From contig NZ_FNAQ01000002.1 in assembly GCF_900101955.1 (NCBI RefSeq), forward strand, positions 62,001 through 126,000: a stretch of 64,000 nucleotides of DNA, read 5' to 3'. The position numbers and the translations under genes were made by a program. This document shows, in pieces, positions 1 to 6,878 of this stretch. The stretch's first letter is position 1. Each line of letters begins with the position of its first letter. The notes under the pieces were generated by a model. It did not search any database. It saw only the letters and a list, made by a program, of their open reading frames with translations, and was not told the origin of the DNA. This stretch comes from Desulfuromonas thiophila. Lineage in GTDB: Bacteria > Desulfobacterota > Desulfuromonadia > Desulfuromonadales > Desulfuromonadaceae.

Positions 1-101
1 GGCGGGCGGCGGTGCTGTCGATCGTTGGCTTCGCCGCTACCATCTTCTGCTATCTGGGCGTCAACCTGCTGCTGGCCGGTCTGCATTCCTACGGTTCCTA
101 G
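1..101 (+). CDS. C-terminal end of a CcsB/ResC-type cytochrome c biogenesis protein (partial)
   Basis: Only the last 32 codons are inside the window, in the frame that ends at TAG 99-101. The visible peptide is hydrophobic ([20 protein letters not shown]). The pattern F-G/L-GVN-L-L-GLHSY is what I know from the C-terminus of CcsB/CcsA (ResC) proteins, the membrane subunit that exports and presents haem in system II cytochrome c maturation. It would be the last transmembrane helix and tail. A strong terminator follows at once, so this is probably the last gene of its operon. The call rests on a short tail and could only be confirmed from the upstream sequence. Confidence 0.7.
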   Translation, partial: RAAVLSIVGFAATIFCYLGVNLLLAGLHSYGS

Positions 102-128
102 TCGCTGAGCCAGCAGCGCTGTTTGTCC

Positions 129-160
129 GGGGAGACCGTCTGACGGTCTCCCCGTTTTTT
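129..160 (+). terminator. Rho-independent terminator
   Basis: A perfect 11-bp inverted repeat (129-139 with 143-153, GGGGAGACCGT arm) with a 3-nt loop is followed by G and six T (155-160). It sits 27 bases after the stop codon of the CcsB-like gene and ends that transcript. Confidence 0.9.
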
Positions 161-211
161 ACCGTCCCGGCCCGTTTGTCGGGACCTTAAGCAGGGCGGG
201 GAGGCAGAGCG

Positions 212-937
212 ATGGAGCAGGGACAGCAACCGGAAGCGCCGGAGACTCTGCTGGCCGCCGATGAAACCCTCGACAGCGTACAGGACGCCGGCCTGCGGCT
301 GATCCAGCCCCGCCAGGGGTACCGCTTTTCCTTCGATCCGCTGGTGCTGTGTGATTTTGCCCGGCTTGATGGGGTACAGCATCTGCTTGACTTAGGCTGC
401 GGCTGCGGTCTGATGGCTCTGCTGGCGGCGCGGCGCCAGCCTGCGCTGCGGGTGACCGCCATCGAGGTGCAGCCTGCCCAGGCAGACCGGGCACGGCGCA
501 ATGTCTGTCTCAATGGTCTGGAATCGCAGGTGCGGGTGGTCTGTGGCGATGTGCGGCAGTGGGCGCCGACGGCGCGGCAGAGCTGTGACCTGGTGCTGTG
601 CAATCCGCCCTTCAGGCCGGCACAGGCCGGTCGTCAAGCCCTGGACGCCGAGCGCCGCGCGGCCCGTCACGAACAACATGGCACCCTGGCTGAACTGCTG
701 AGTGCTGCAGGTCAGGTGCTGAGCCATGGCGGCCGCTGTGCGCTGGTGCATCTGGCCGAACGCCTGACCGACGTGCTGGAAGCCATGCGTCGGGCCCGGC
801 TGGAGCCCAAACGCTTGCGACTGGTGCACAGTCGTGCCGGCCAGGATGCCTGTCTGGTGCTGGTGGAGGGGCGTAAGGGCAGCCGTCCGGGGCTGAGGGT
901 GCAGTCACCGTTGCTGCTGCAGGATGAAGAAATCTAG
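212..937 (+). CDS. TrmN6/YfiC-like methyltransferase (tRNA1(Val) A37-N6 type)
   Basis: A 241-residue class I SAM-dependent methyltransferase. The N-terminal stretch 'GYRFSFDPLVLCDF' (36-49) followed by motif I DLGCGCG (60-66) and the catalytic NPPF (131-134) is the layout of the TrmN6/YfiC family, which methylates N6 of adenine 37 in tRNA1(Val). The NPP[FY] tetrapeptide marks amino-group methylation of a base. The start ATG follows GGCGGGGAGGC. The gene lies alone after a terminator, and its last four bases overlap the end of the convergent DciA-like gene. The tRNA substrate is inferred; related small-domain methyltransferases act on other RNAs or on proteins. Confidence 0.8.
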   Translation: MEQGQQPEAPETLLAADETLDSVQDAGLRLIQPRQGYRFSFDPLVLCDFARLDGVQHLLDLGCGCGLMALLAARRQPALRVTAIEVQPAQADRARRNVCLNGLESQVRVVCGDVRQWAPTARQSCDLVLCNPPFRPAQAGRQALDAERRAARHEQHGTLAELLSAAGQVLSHGGRCALVHLAERLTDVLEAMRRARLEPKRLRLVHSRAGQDACLVLVEGRKGSRPGLRVQSPLLLQDEEI

Positions 938-1437
938 GAGCGCAGTTGCTGACGCAGACGCTCGGCCTTGTGGCGGCGCTGGTGGGCTTGGATCAGGCGC
1001 TGCAGGGCGGCTCGCACCTGTGGGTCGGCGATGGCGGCGGTCAGGCGGGAGATGGCAGCCAGTTCCAGGCTGTTGAGTTCGGGCAGCGTTTCCTTGTGCT
1101 CAATGCGCTGAAGACGGGTGGCTACCGGTCGGCGGCGCAGAAAGATGCCCTCGATGGGATGGTCGCCGAGCTGGGCGTTGAGGCTGGCGAGCAGGCGCGG
1201 TTTGAGGAGTTGCAGCTGCTGCATCCAGACTGGATGGTCAACCTCAACCTCCAGAATCTGCTGGCGCAGACGTACCGGCCGGGCATGGCAGGCGATGGTC
1301 CGACCGACCGTCTGGTCCCACAGTTGCCAGATGGCGTGTTGCTCAATGCGGTTGCGAATGCCCAGCGAGCCGAACAGCTGGTTGAGGATATCGCGGCTGC
1401 GTTCCGGCGTGGCACGCCCACGGTTGTTACGGCTCAT
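934..1437 (-). CDS. DciA-like DUF721 protein
   Basis: 167 residues from the ATG at 1437. The region around residues 37-53 (IWQLWDQTVGRTIACHA) is the conserved W..W...VG..I..H core of the DUF721 family, whose best known member is DciA, the ancestral loader of the replicative helicase DnaB. The N-terminus is basic (RNNRGR, PERSRD) and the C-terminus is arginine/lysine rich and probably helical, as usual for the family. The start overlaps the stop of the upstream membrane-protein gene by four bases (ATGA), so the two are translationally coupled. A DnaB-loading role is inferred from the family; E. coli-type DnaC is not present here. Confidence 0.75.
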   Translation of the reverse strand: MSRNNRGRATPERSRDILNQLFGSLGIRNRIEQHAIWQLWDQTVGRTIACHARPVRLRQQILEVEVDHPVWMQQLQLLKPRLLASLNAQLGDHPIEGIFLRRRPVATRLQRIEHKETLPELNSLELAAISRLTAAIADPQVRAALQRLIQAHQRRHKAERLRQQLRS

Positions 1438-1706
1438 GACCGACCGGGCTGCTGCAGACGCAAACGCAGCCAGCCGCCGCCGAACTGGCCGAGCAGGGCG
1501 CCGAGAATCGACAGGGGGATAACCTGCCAGTCGAGGGCAAAATGCAGCCGCAGCCACAGCAGCAGAGGAATGGACAGGTGGATGTAGGCGAACCAGGCCA
1601 GCGAGCGTTTGACGACACCCTGACGCAGGTAGCCCAGCGGTAGATTAACCAGTACCGCGGTGCCGGCCAGCAGGGCGATTTTGAGGCCGAAAGGGGTCAG
1701 CTGCAT
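1434..1706 (-). CDS. Small hypothetical membrane protein
   Basis: A 90-residue protein with three predicted membrane segments (about 7-27, 38-56 and 60-80) and a basic C-terminal tail (LRLRLQQPGR). I do not recognise a named family. It is the first gene of a two-gene operon with the DciA-like gene, sharing an ATGA overlap, and has a good promoter upstream at 1766-1794. The context gives no specific function. Confidence 0.65.
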   Translation of the reverse strand: MQLTPFGLKIALLAGTAVLVNLPLGYLRQGVVKRSLAWFAYIHLSIPLLLWLRLHFALDWQVIPLSILGALLGQFGGGWLRLRLQQPGRS

Positions 1707-1765
1707 GCCGGATCCACAGAAAATGAGGTGCGAGGCGGGCTGGTCTTGCCGGAGAAAACCAGCGT

Positions 1766-1794
1766 ACCTTAGCCATTTGGCAGGCGGCTGTCAA
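1766..1794 (-). promoter_or_regulatory. Sigma70-type promoter for the membrane protein/DciA-like operon
   Basis: On the minus strand TTGACA (1794-1789) and TAAGGT (1771-1766) are separated by 17 bases. The -35 box is perfect and the -10 box matches 4 of 6. The start codon is at 1706, about 60 bases downstream. Confidence 0.6.
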
Positions 1795-1822
1795 TGTGAA
1801 GAACCCGCAAAGGAGCCAGGAT

Positions 1823-2098
1823 ATGCGCATGGTCGGGCCGGATCAGTGTCTGCTGGTGTTTGATTCCCTGCACCGCGTCATGCGGGCCGAGCAGCTGCTG
1901 CAGGAGCGTTTCAGCGTGTTGCTGGTGCCACTGCCGCGGGTGTTGTCGTCCGATTGCGGCATGGCACTGCGTATCCTGGCGGCTGAGGGGCCGGCCATCG
2001 CCGCCAGCCTGCAACAGGCGGAGCTGATGGACTATCGTTGCTACCAGCCGACGGCGACAGGTTTCGCCGTTGTCGATCTGCCGGCGCAAGAATCTTGA
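1823..2098 (+). CDS. DUF3343 protein (putative Se/S carrier-like)
   Basis: 91 residues from the ATG at 1823, chosen because AAAGGAG (1809-1814) lies 8 bases upstream; an ATG at 1796 would add nine residues but has no ribosome site. The pattern 'LLVFDSLHRVMRAEQLL' (10-26) plus 'PRVLSSDCGMALR' (38-50, Cys45) is the hallmark of DUF3343, a small family annotated as putative selenium/sulfur carrier-like. Members occur mostly in anaerobes and often near YedF/TusA-type proteins. Here it is a single gene whose stop codon overlaps the -35 box of the ffh promoter. With selA, selB, selC, selD and yedF in the same window, a link to selenium handling is plausible but not shown. Confidence 0.7.
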   Translation: MRMVGPDQCLLVFDSLHRVMRAEQLLQERFSVLLVPLPRVLSSDCGMALRILAAEGPAIAASLQQAELMDYRCYQPTATGFAVVDLPAQES

Positions 2099-2123
2099 CA
2101 AGCCACTGATGGCCCTTTATAGT
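2095..2123 (+). promoter_or_regulatory. Strong promoter for ffh-rpsP-rimM-trmD(-rplS)
   Basis: TTGACA (2095-2100), 17-base spacer, TATAGT (2118-2123): 6/6 and 5/6 matches to the sigma70 consensus. The -35 box overlaps the stop codon of the DUF3343 gene (TGA 2096-2098). Transcription would start near 2130, about 43 bases before ffh. Confidence 0.85.
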
Positions 2124-2172
2124 CCCCTATTTGCCACTTTGCAGCCTTAAGCCGGAAAGCAGCGGAACCGCC

Positions 2173-3522
2173 ATGTTCGACCAACTCAGTGATAAGTTTG
2201 ATGCCGTCTTCAAAAAGTTGCGCGGTCAGGGGCGCCTGACCGAAGCCCATGTGACCGAAGCCCTGCGCGAGGTGCGCCTGGTGCTGCTTGAGGCCGACGT
2301 CAATTTCAAGGTCGTCAAGGATTTTGTCGCGGCGGTGCAGCAGCGTGCCGTTGGTAGCGATGTGCTGAAAAGCCTGACGCCGGCTCAGCAGGTGATCAAG
2401 ATCGTGCGCGACGAGCTTGGCCGGCTGATGGGTGAAGGTGAGGATAATGCCCTTGACCTGGCCGCCAGCCCGCCGGTCGCCATCATGCTCTGTGGCCTGC
2501 AGGGCGCTGGCAAGACCACCAGCTGCGGCAAGCTGGCCCTGCGTCTGCGCAAGGACAAGCGCCAGCCGCTGCTGGTGCCGGCCGACGTCTACCGGCCGGC
2601 GGCGATTGAGCAACTCAAGACCCTCGGTCGGCAGCTGGACATCCCGGTGTTCGACAGCGCTGCCGACGCTGATCCGGTGGATATCTGCCGTCAGGCCCAG
2701 GACTATGCCCGCAACCACGGTTTTGACACGCTGATTCTCGATACTGCCGGCCGCCTGCACATTGACGACACGCTGATGGATGAGTTGGTGCGCATCCGCA
2801 TGGCACTGAGTCCGCGTGAAATCCTGTTCGTGGCGGATGCCATGACCGGCCAGGACGTGGTCAATGTGGTCGAGCAGTTCGATGCCCGGCTTGACCTCAG
2901 CGGCGTGATTCTGACCAAGCTCGATGGCGATGCCCGTGGTGGTGCCGCCCTGTCGGTGCGGGCGGTGACCGGCAAGCCGATCAAGTTTGTCGGTCTGGGC
3001 GAGAAAATGGATGCCCTGGAGGTGTTCCACGCCGACCGCATGGCCCAGCGCATTCTTGGCATGGGCGACGTGCTGTCGCTGATCGAAAAGGCTGAGGCTG
3101 CCATCGACAAAGATGAAGCCGCGCGCATGGAAAAAAAGATGCGCCAGGACGGCTTCACTCTGGAGACCTTTCGCGATCAGTTACAGATGGTGAAAAAGAT
3201 GGGCTCGATGGAATCGTTGCTCAAGATGATTCCCGGTGTCGGCCAGGCCATGAAGAAGGCGGGCGGCATGCAGCTGCCCGACAAGGAACTGAAGAAAATC
3301 GAAGCCATCATCGGCTCCATGACGCCGCTTGAGCGGCAGAATCACAAGCTGATCAATGGTTCGCGCCGTCTGCGCATCGCCAAGGGCAGTGGTACCCGCA
3401 TCCAGGATGTCAACCAGTTGCTCAAGCGTTTTACCGAGGCGCAGAAGATGATGAAGAAAATGCAGCAGCTCGGTCCCAAGGGTCTCAAGGGCCTGATGGG
3501 GCGGGGCGGCATGCCGTTTTAG
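2173..3522 (+). CDS. ffh: Signal recognition particle protein Ffh (SRP54)
   Basis: 449 residues, the usual length. Ffh binds 4.5S RNA and signal peptides and, with FtsY, targets ribosomes making membrane proteins to SecYEG. The N domain (1-95) is followed by the GTPase G domain with GLQGAGKT (108-115), DTAGR (190-194) and TKLDGDARGG (248-257). The last 150 residues form the methionine-rich M domain. The ATG at 2173 is chosen over an in-frame ATG at 2131, because the latter lies at the predicted transcription start. It is the first gene of the rpsP-rimM-trmD-rplS group, a common arrangement. No ylxM or ftsY is adjacent. Confidence 0.98.
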   Translation: MFDQLSDKFDAVFKKLRGQGRLTEAHVTEALREVRLVLLEADVNFKVVKDFVAAVQQRAVGSDVLKSLTPAQQVIKIVRDELGRLMGEGEDNALDLAASPPVAIMLCGLQGAGKTTSCGKLALRLRKDKRQPLLVPADVYRPAAIEQLKTLGRQLDIPVFDSAADADPVDICRQAQDYARNHGFDTLILDTAGRLHIDDTLMDELVRIRMALSPREILFVADAMTGQDVVNVVEQFDARLDLSGVILTKLDGDARGGAALSVRAVTGKPIKFVGLGEKMDALEVFHADRMAQRILGMGDVLSLIEKAEAAIDKDEAARMEKKMRQDGFTLETFRDQLQMVKKMGSMESLLKMIPGVGQAMKKAGGMQLPDKELKKIEAIIGSMTPLERQNHKLINGSRRLRIAKGSGTRIQDVNQLLKRFTEAQKMMKKMQQLGPKGLKGLMGRGGMPF

Positions 3523-3612
3523 CTTTTTCCCGCGCTGCGGAAGGCCGCAGTGGGCGGGGTCAACAGGTGCCTGAGGTTTCAGGCGTTTTTCAACAGAGAG
3601 GAAGCGATCCCC

Positions 3613-3882
3613 ATGTCCGTCAAGATCAGATTAGCCCGTGGTGGTGCTAAGAAGAAACCCTTTTACCAGATTGTCGTCGCCGACGAGCGTTGTCCGCGCG
3701 ATGGCCGTTATGTCGAGAACCTTGGCCAGTACGATCCGCGGCTGACCGACAACAAGGTGACAATCAACAAAGAGCGGGCTCTGGCCTGGCTGAATCGCGG
3801 CGCCCAGCCGTCTCAGACCGTGCTGAGCCTGTTGCGCCAGACGGGCGTGTGGAGCACCTTCAAGGGCACACCCAAGGCCTAG
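3613..3882 (+). CDS. rpsP: 30S ribosomal protein S16
   Basis: 89 residues starting MSVKIRLARGGAKKKPFYQIVVAD, the conserved S16 N-terminus. S16 binds 16S rRNA in the 5' and central domains and is needed for 30S assembly. AGAGAGGAAGC lies just upstream of the ATG at 3613; an earlier in-frame ATG at 3550 is rejected because S16 proteins never have that extension. The gene for the KH-domain RNA-binding protein KhpA, often found between rpsP and rimM, is absent: rimM begins one base after the stop. Confidence 0.98.
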   Translation: MSVKIRLARGGAKKKPFYQIVVADERCPRDGRYVENLGQYDPRLTDNKVTINKERALAWLNRGAQPSQTVLSLLRQTGVWSTFKGTPKA

Positions 3883-3883
3883 G

Positions 3884-4435
3884 GTGCCGGTGAACGGGAT
3901 CGAATTGCGTAACGATGCCGGCCCGTTGTTCCGGGTTGGCGTGGTCGTGGCAACCCATGGTCTGCGCGGTGACTTGCGTGTGCGGCCGGCCACGGCCGGT
4001 TCACTGGCGCTGGCCGATGCCCGCGAACTGACCGTGCTGCTGCCGTCGGGCGAGCGCTGTCTCCGCACGGCGCGACGGGTGAGTCCCCATGGTGCCTCGC
4101 TGTTGCTGGCACTGGAGGGCTGTAGCCATATCGACCAGGCTCAGGCCTACGTCGGCGCTGAGCTGTACATGGCCCAGGCCGATCTGGCGACGCCGGAGGA
4201 TGGCAGCCTGTACTGGCATCAGTTAGAGGGCCTGCGGGTCATCGACCGGCGGTTGGGCGTGGTCGGTACCCTGGAATCGTTACTGGAAACACCGGGACAT
4301 GATCTGTATGTCGTCCAGGGCCCCTATGGCGAGGTGTTGCTGCCCGCTGTTGCGGCCATGATTGAAGCGATCGATCTTGAAGCTGGCGAAATGCGGGTCA
4401 ATCTGCCGGAGGGGCTGATCGGACTCAATGACTGA
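3884..4435 (+). CDS. rimM: Ribosome maturation factor RimM
   Basis: 183 residues. The RimM N-terminal beta-barrel shows 'RVGVVVATHGLRGDLRV' (17-33), and the C-terminal PRC-barrel shows LYVVQGPYGEVLLPAV. RimM assists maturation of the 30S head and binds S19. The start is GTG at 3884, with a second in-frame GTG at 3890, so the exact N-terminus is uncertain. It is tightly packed after rpsP and is followed by trmD after 32 bases. Confidence 0.95.
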   Translation: MPVNGIELRNDAGPLFRVGVVVATHGLRGDLRVRPATAGSLALADARELTVLLPSGERCLRTARRVSPHGASLLLALEGCSHIDQAQAYVGAELYMAQADLATPEDGSLYWHQLEGLRVIDRRLGVVGTLESLLETPGHDLYVVQGPYGEVLLPAVAAMIEAIDLEAGEMRVNLPEGLIGLND

Positions 4436-4467
4436 TGCTGAGTGACCGCCTGTCTGGGAGTTGTTGC

Positions 4468-5211
4468 ATGCAGTTCGATGTTCTGACCCTGTTCCCGCAC
4501 ATGTTCGATTCGCCTTTTGCCGACAGCATTGTCGGGCGGGCGTGTCAGCAGGGACGGATTCAATTGCATACGCATCCATTGCGGGACTGGGCTGAGGGTC
4601 GTCATCAGGTGACGGACGATCAGCCTTATGGCGGTGGTGGCGGTATGATTCTCAAGCCCGAGCCGGTGTGGCGGGCGCTGCAGGATCTGCGGCGTTTAAG
4701 ACCGGCAGCGCCGGTGTTGCTGCTGACACCGCAGGGCCAGCGCTTCGATCAGCGTCAGGCCGAGAAACTGGCGCGATACGCCGGGTTGATCTTTGTCTGT
4801 GGCCGTTACGAGGGCTTTGATGAGCGCATTCGTGGCTATGTCGATGCCGAGTACAGTCTGGGCGACTTTGTTCTGACCGGCGGTGAGTTGGCCGCCATGG
4901 TGATGATTGATGCCATTGCCCGGCTGGTGCCGGGTGTCCTGGGTAACAGTGGCAGCGCCGCGGGTGATTCCTTCAGTGATGGACTGCTGGAGTTTCCGCA
5001 ATATACCCGCCCCGTCGAATATGCCGGCCAGCGGGTGCCCGAGGTGCTGCTCAGTGGTGACCATGCCCGCATCGCCGACTGGCGGCGCTGGCAGCAGCTG
5101 TGTCGTACGCGTCAGCGTCGTCCCGATCTGTGGCAGAACCATGCCCTGAGTGAGCAGGATCGACGCCTGCTGCAGCGGTTCGTCGACAGCGATCCGCAGG
5201 CAGATGCCTGA
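4468..5211 (+). CDS. trmD: tRNA (guanine(37)-N1)-methyltransferase TrmD
   Basis: 247 residues from the ATG at 4468, preceded by GGGAG with 7-8 base spacing. TrmD makes m1G37 next to the anticodon and so prevents +1 frameshifting. The SPOUT knot signature is clear: DQPYGGGGGM (51-60), GRYEGFDER (112-120), SLGDFVLTGGE (130-140) and the catalytic region DSFSDGLLEFPQYTRP (167-182). An in-frame ATG at 4435 overlapping rimM is less likely because trmD proteins begin at the M-x-F-D-V-LTLFP sequence. Confidence 0.98.
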   Translation: MQFDVLTLFPHMFDSPFADSIVGRACQQGRIQLHTHPLRDWAEGRHQVTDDQPYGGGGGMILKPEPVWRALQDLRRLRPAAPVLLLTPQGQRFDQRQAEKLARYAGLIFVCGRYEGFDERIRGYVDAEYSLGDFVLTGGELAAMVMIDAIARLVPGVLGNSGSAAGDSFSDGLLEFPQYTRPVEYAGQRVPEVLLSGDHARIADWRRWQQLCRTRQRRPDLWQNHALSEQDRRLLQRFVDSDPQADA

Positions 5212-5240
5212 ACCTATAGAATATGAAGTAAAAAGAACAG

Positions 5241-5269
5241 TTCACAAGAATCCGTATCACAGGTACACT
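5241..5269 (+). promoter_or_regulatory. Probable internal promoter for rplS
   Basis: TTCACA (5241-5246), 17-base spacer, TACACT (5264-5269), in an AT-rich gap of 89 bases between trmD and rplS. It would let L19 be made at a higher level than RimM and TrmD, a need known from other bacteria. Confidence 0.5.
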
Positions 5270-5300
5270 TTTTGGCCTGTATCGTTTTAAGGAGACCGTC

Positions 5301-5648
5301 ATGAATATTGTGGAACAGATTGGCAACGAGCAACTTAAGCAGGATATCCCGGTGTTCAAGGCCGGCGACACGCTGCGGGTGCATGTCAAGATCAGCGAGG
5401 GCAACAAGGAGCGCGTGCAGGTGTTTCAGGGCATGTGCATCAAGCGGGTTAATCGTGGCATCAGTTCGACCTTCACCGTGCGCAAGATTTCCGGAGGCAT
5501 GGGTGTAGAGCGTGTGTTCCCTCTGCATTCTCCGTCCATCGAAAAGATCGAGAAGGTGACCTCCGGTCGTGTGCGGCGTGCCAAGCTCTACTACCTGCGG
5601 GATCTGCAGGGTAAGGCAGCCCGTATCCGTGAGGAACGCAGAAACTAG
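5301..5648 (+). CDS. rplS: 50S ribosomal protein L19
   Basis: 115 residues, normal length. It has the L19 features '[16 protein letters not shown]', '[13 protein letters not shown]' and '[11 protein letters not shown]'. L19 sits at the 30S-50S interface. AAGGAGA lies 8 bases before the ATG. It closes the ffh-trmD group and is followed by two hairpins, the second a clear terminator. Confidence 0.98.
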   Translation: MNIVEQIGNEQLKQDIPVFKAGDTLRVHVKISEGNKERVQVFQGMCIKRVNRGISSTFTVRKISGGMGVERVFPLHSPSIEKIEKVTSGRVRRAKLYYLRDLQGKAARIREERRN

Positions 5649-5660
5649 CAGTGGCTGTTC

Positions 5661-5692
5661 AGGGCCGCCCGGCATGGCTGTCGGGCGGCCCT
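5661..5692 (+). other. Stable hairpin after rplS
   Basis: An 11-bp perfect inverted repeat (AGGGCCGCCCG, 5661-5671, with 5682-5692) and a 10-base loop, starting 12 bases after the rplS stop. No T-run follows, so it is more likely a 3'-end stabiliser or pause site than a complete intrinsic terminator; the real terminator lies at 5757-5793. Confidence 0.5.
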
Positions 5693-5756
5693 GGCCGTTA
5701 CAGCCATCGTGGTCCGTTGCTCAGGCGGCGCTGCGGTTGGCTGTGGCAACCTCAAA

Positions 5757-5793
5757 GGGGCTGGCGTCTGCAGAGGCGTCAGCCCCGTTTTTT
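5757..5793 (+). terminator. Rho-independent terminator after rplS
   Basis: Stem GGGGCTGGCGTC/GGCGTCAGCCCC (5757-5768 with 5775-5786, one G-T pair), 6-base loop, then G and six T (5788-5793). It separates the ffh-rplS transcript from rnhB. Confidence 0.85.
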
Positions 5794-5820
5794 ATCAGGC
5801 CCCGGTGGCGGGAGGTGCGA

Positions 5821-6459
5821 TTGAATGCCGATCTGTTTGCTGCTCTGCCGGCCACTGCCGGCTTCGAGCTCTTTGAAGAGCGGTTGCGCCAGTCTGGCTG
5901 TTGCCTGCCGGCCGGTGTGGACGAAGCCGGTCGTGGCCCCCTGGCGGGGCCGGTGGTGGCGGCGGCGGTCATTCTGCCGCCCCGCTACGATCTGGCCGGT
6001 CTGGCCGATTCGAAGAAGCTCAGTGCCCGGCGCCGCGAACAGCTGTTCGGTAGTATCCGGCAGCAGGCGGTGGCCGTGGGGGTGGGGTTCTGTAGTGCCG
6101 CCGAAATCGACCGTCACAACATTCTGCAGGCCAGTTTGCTGGCCATGCGGCAGGCGGTGATGCGGCTGCATCCCGCAGCCGATGCCTTGCTGGTCGATGG
6201 CTTGCAGACCCTGGCGCTGCCCCTGCCGCAGCAGGCCCTGGTCAAAGGAGATGCGCGCTGCGCCTCGGTGGCGGCGGCCTCCATCATTGCCAAGGTGGTT
6301 CGGGATCGGATCATGCAGGTGTTCGATCGGCGTTATCCCGGCTACGGCTTCGCGCGCCATAAGGGTTATGGCAGTGCCGAACATCGTCGCCGCATCGCCG
6401 AGTTGGGCCCCTGTCCGTTGCATCGGGCCAGTTTTCGCGGGGTGCGGGAGTACCTGTGA
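5821..6459 (+). CDS. rnhB: Ribonuclease HII
   Basis: 212 residues. RNase HII cuts RNA-DNA hybrids and single ribonucleotides in DNA. The catalytic start of the domain, VDEAGRGPLAGP, is at 33-44 (Asp34, Glu35), followed by 'LADSKKLS' and 'LLVDG'. The start is taken as TTG 5821, because GGAGG ends 5 bases before it and no ATG in frame lies between the terminator and the domain. An open frame extends to 5569, but that part overlaps rplS and a terminator. The stop overlaps the GTG of the next gene. Confidence 0.95.
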   Translation: MNADLFAALPATAGFELFEERLRQSGCCLPAGVDEAGRGPLAGPVVAAAVILPPRYDLAGLADSKKLSARRREQLFGSIRQQAVAVGVGFCSAAEIDRHNILQASLLAMRQAVMRLHPAADALLVDGLQTLALPLPQQALVKGDARCASVAAASIIAKVVRDRIMQVFDRRYPGYGFARHKGYGSAEHRRRIAELGPCPLHRASFRGVREYL

Positions 6460-6818
6460 GCCACCAGCGTCTGGCGCTGGGGCGCTGGGGTGAAGACTGC
6501 GCTGCTGCTTATCTGCAGCGTCGCCTGTTCCGCATCCTGGCGCGCAATTTTCGCACCCGCTGTGGCGAGATTGATCTGATCGCCCGCCGTGGTCGGCTGC
6601 TGTTGTTTGTTGAGGTTAAGACGCGTAGCAGCACCGACTACGGCCTGGGACAGGAGGCCGTCACCGCCCGCAAGCAGCAGCAAATCGTGCGGGTGGCCCA
6701 CCAATATCTGCAGTCCCACGACTGCGACGGGCTGAACCCGCGTTTCGATGTGATTGTCGTGTGCCTCGAAGGAGGACAGCCGCGGCTGGAACATCTGACC
6801 GACGCCTTTGGCGTCTGA
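6456..6818 (+). CDS. YraN/UPF0102 family nuclease-fold protein
   Basis: 120 residues with GTG start overlapping the rnhB stop (GTGA). The motif 'CGEIDLIARRGRLLLFVEVKTR' (36-57) is the GEIDLI...E-V-K core of the UPF0102/YraN family, which has a restriction-endonuclease-like fold. The family very often follows rnhB, as here. Its physiological role is not established; a DNA repair or recombination role is only a guess from the fold. 'LGQEAVTARKQQQI' is also typical. Confidence 0.9.
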   Translation: MSHQRLALGRWGEDCAAAYLQRRLFRILARNFRTRCGEIDLIARRGRLLLFVEVKTRSSTDYGLGQEAVTARKQQQIVRVAHQYLQSHDCDGLNPRFDVIVVCLEGGQPRLEHLTDAFGV

Positions 6819-6878
6819 AGCCGGCCGCCAGTGGCTGGCGATCGCCCTGTCAGAGGCCCTGTCGCAAGGAGTTGTGCC

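Noticed and set aside
5569-5820. N-terminal extension of RnhB
   Set aside because: It overlaps the end of rplS and the terminator at 5757-5793; TTG 5821 has a good ribosome site.
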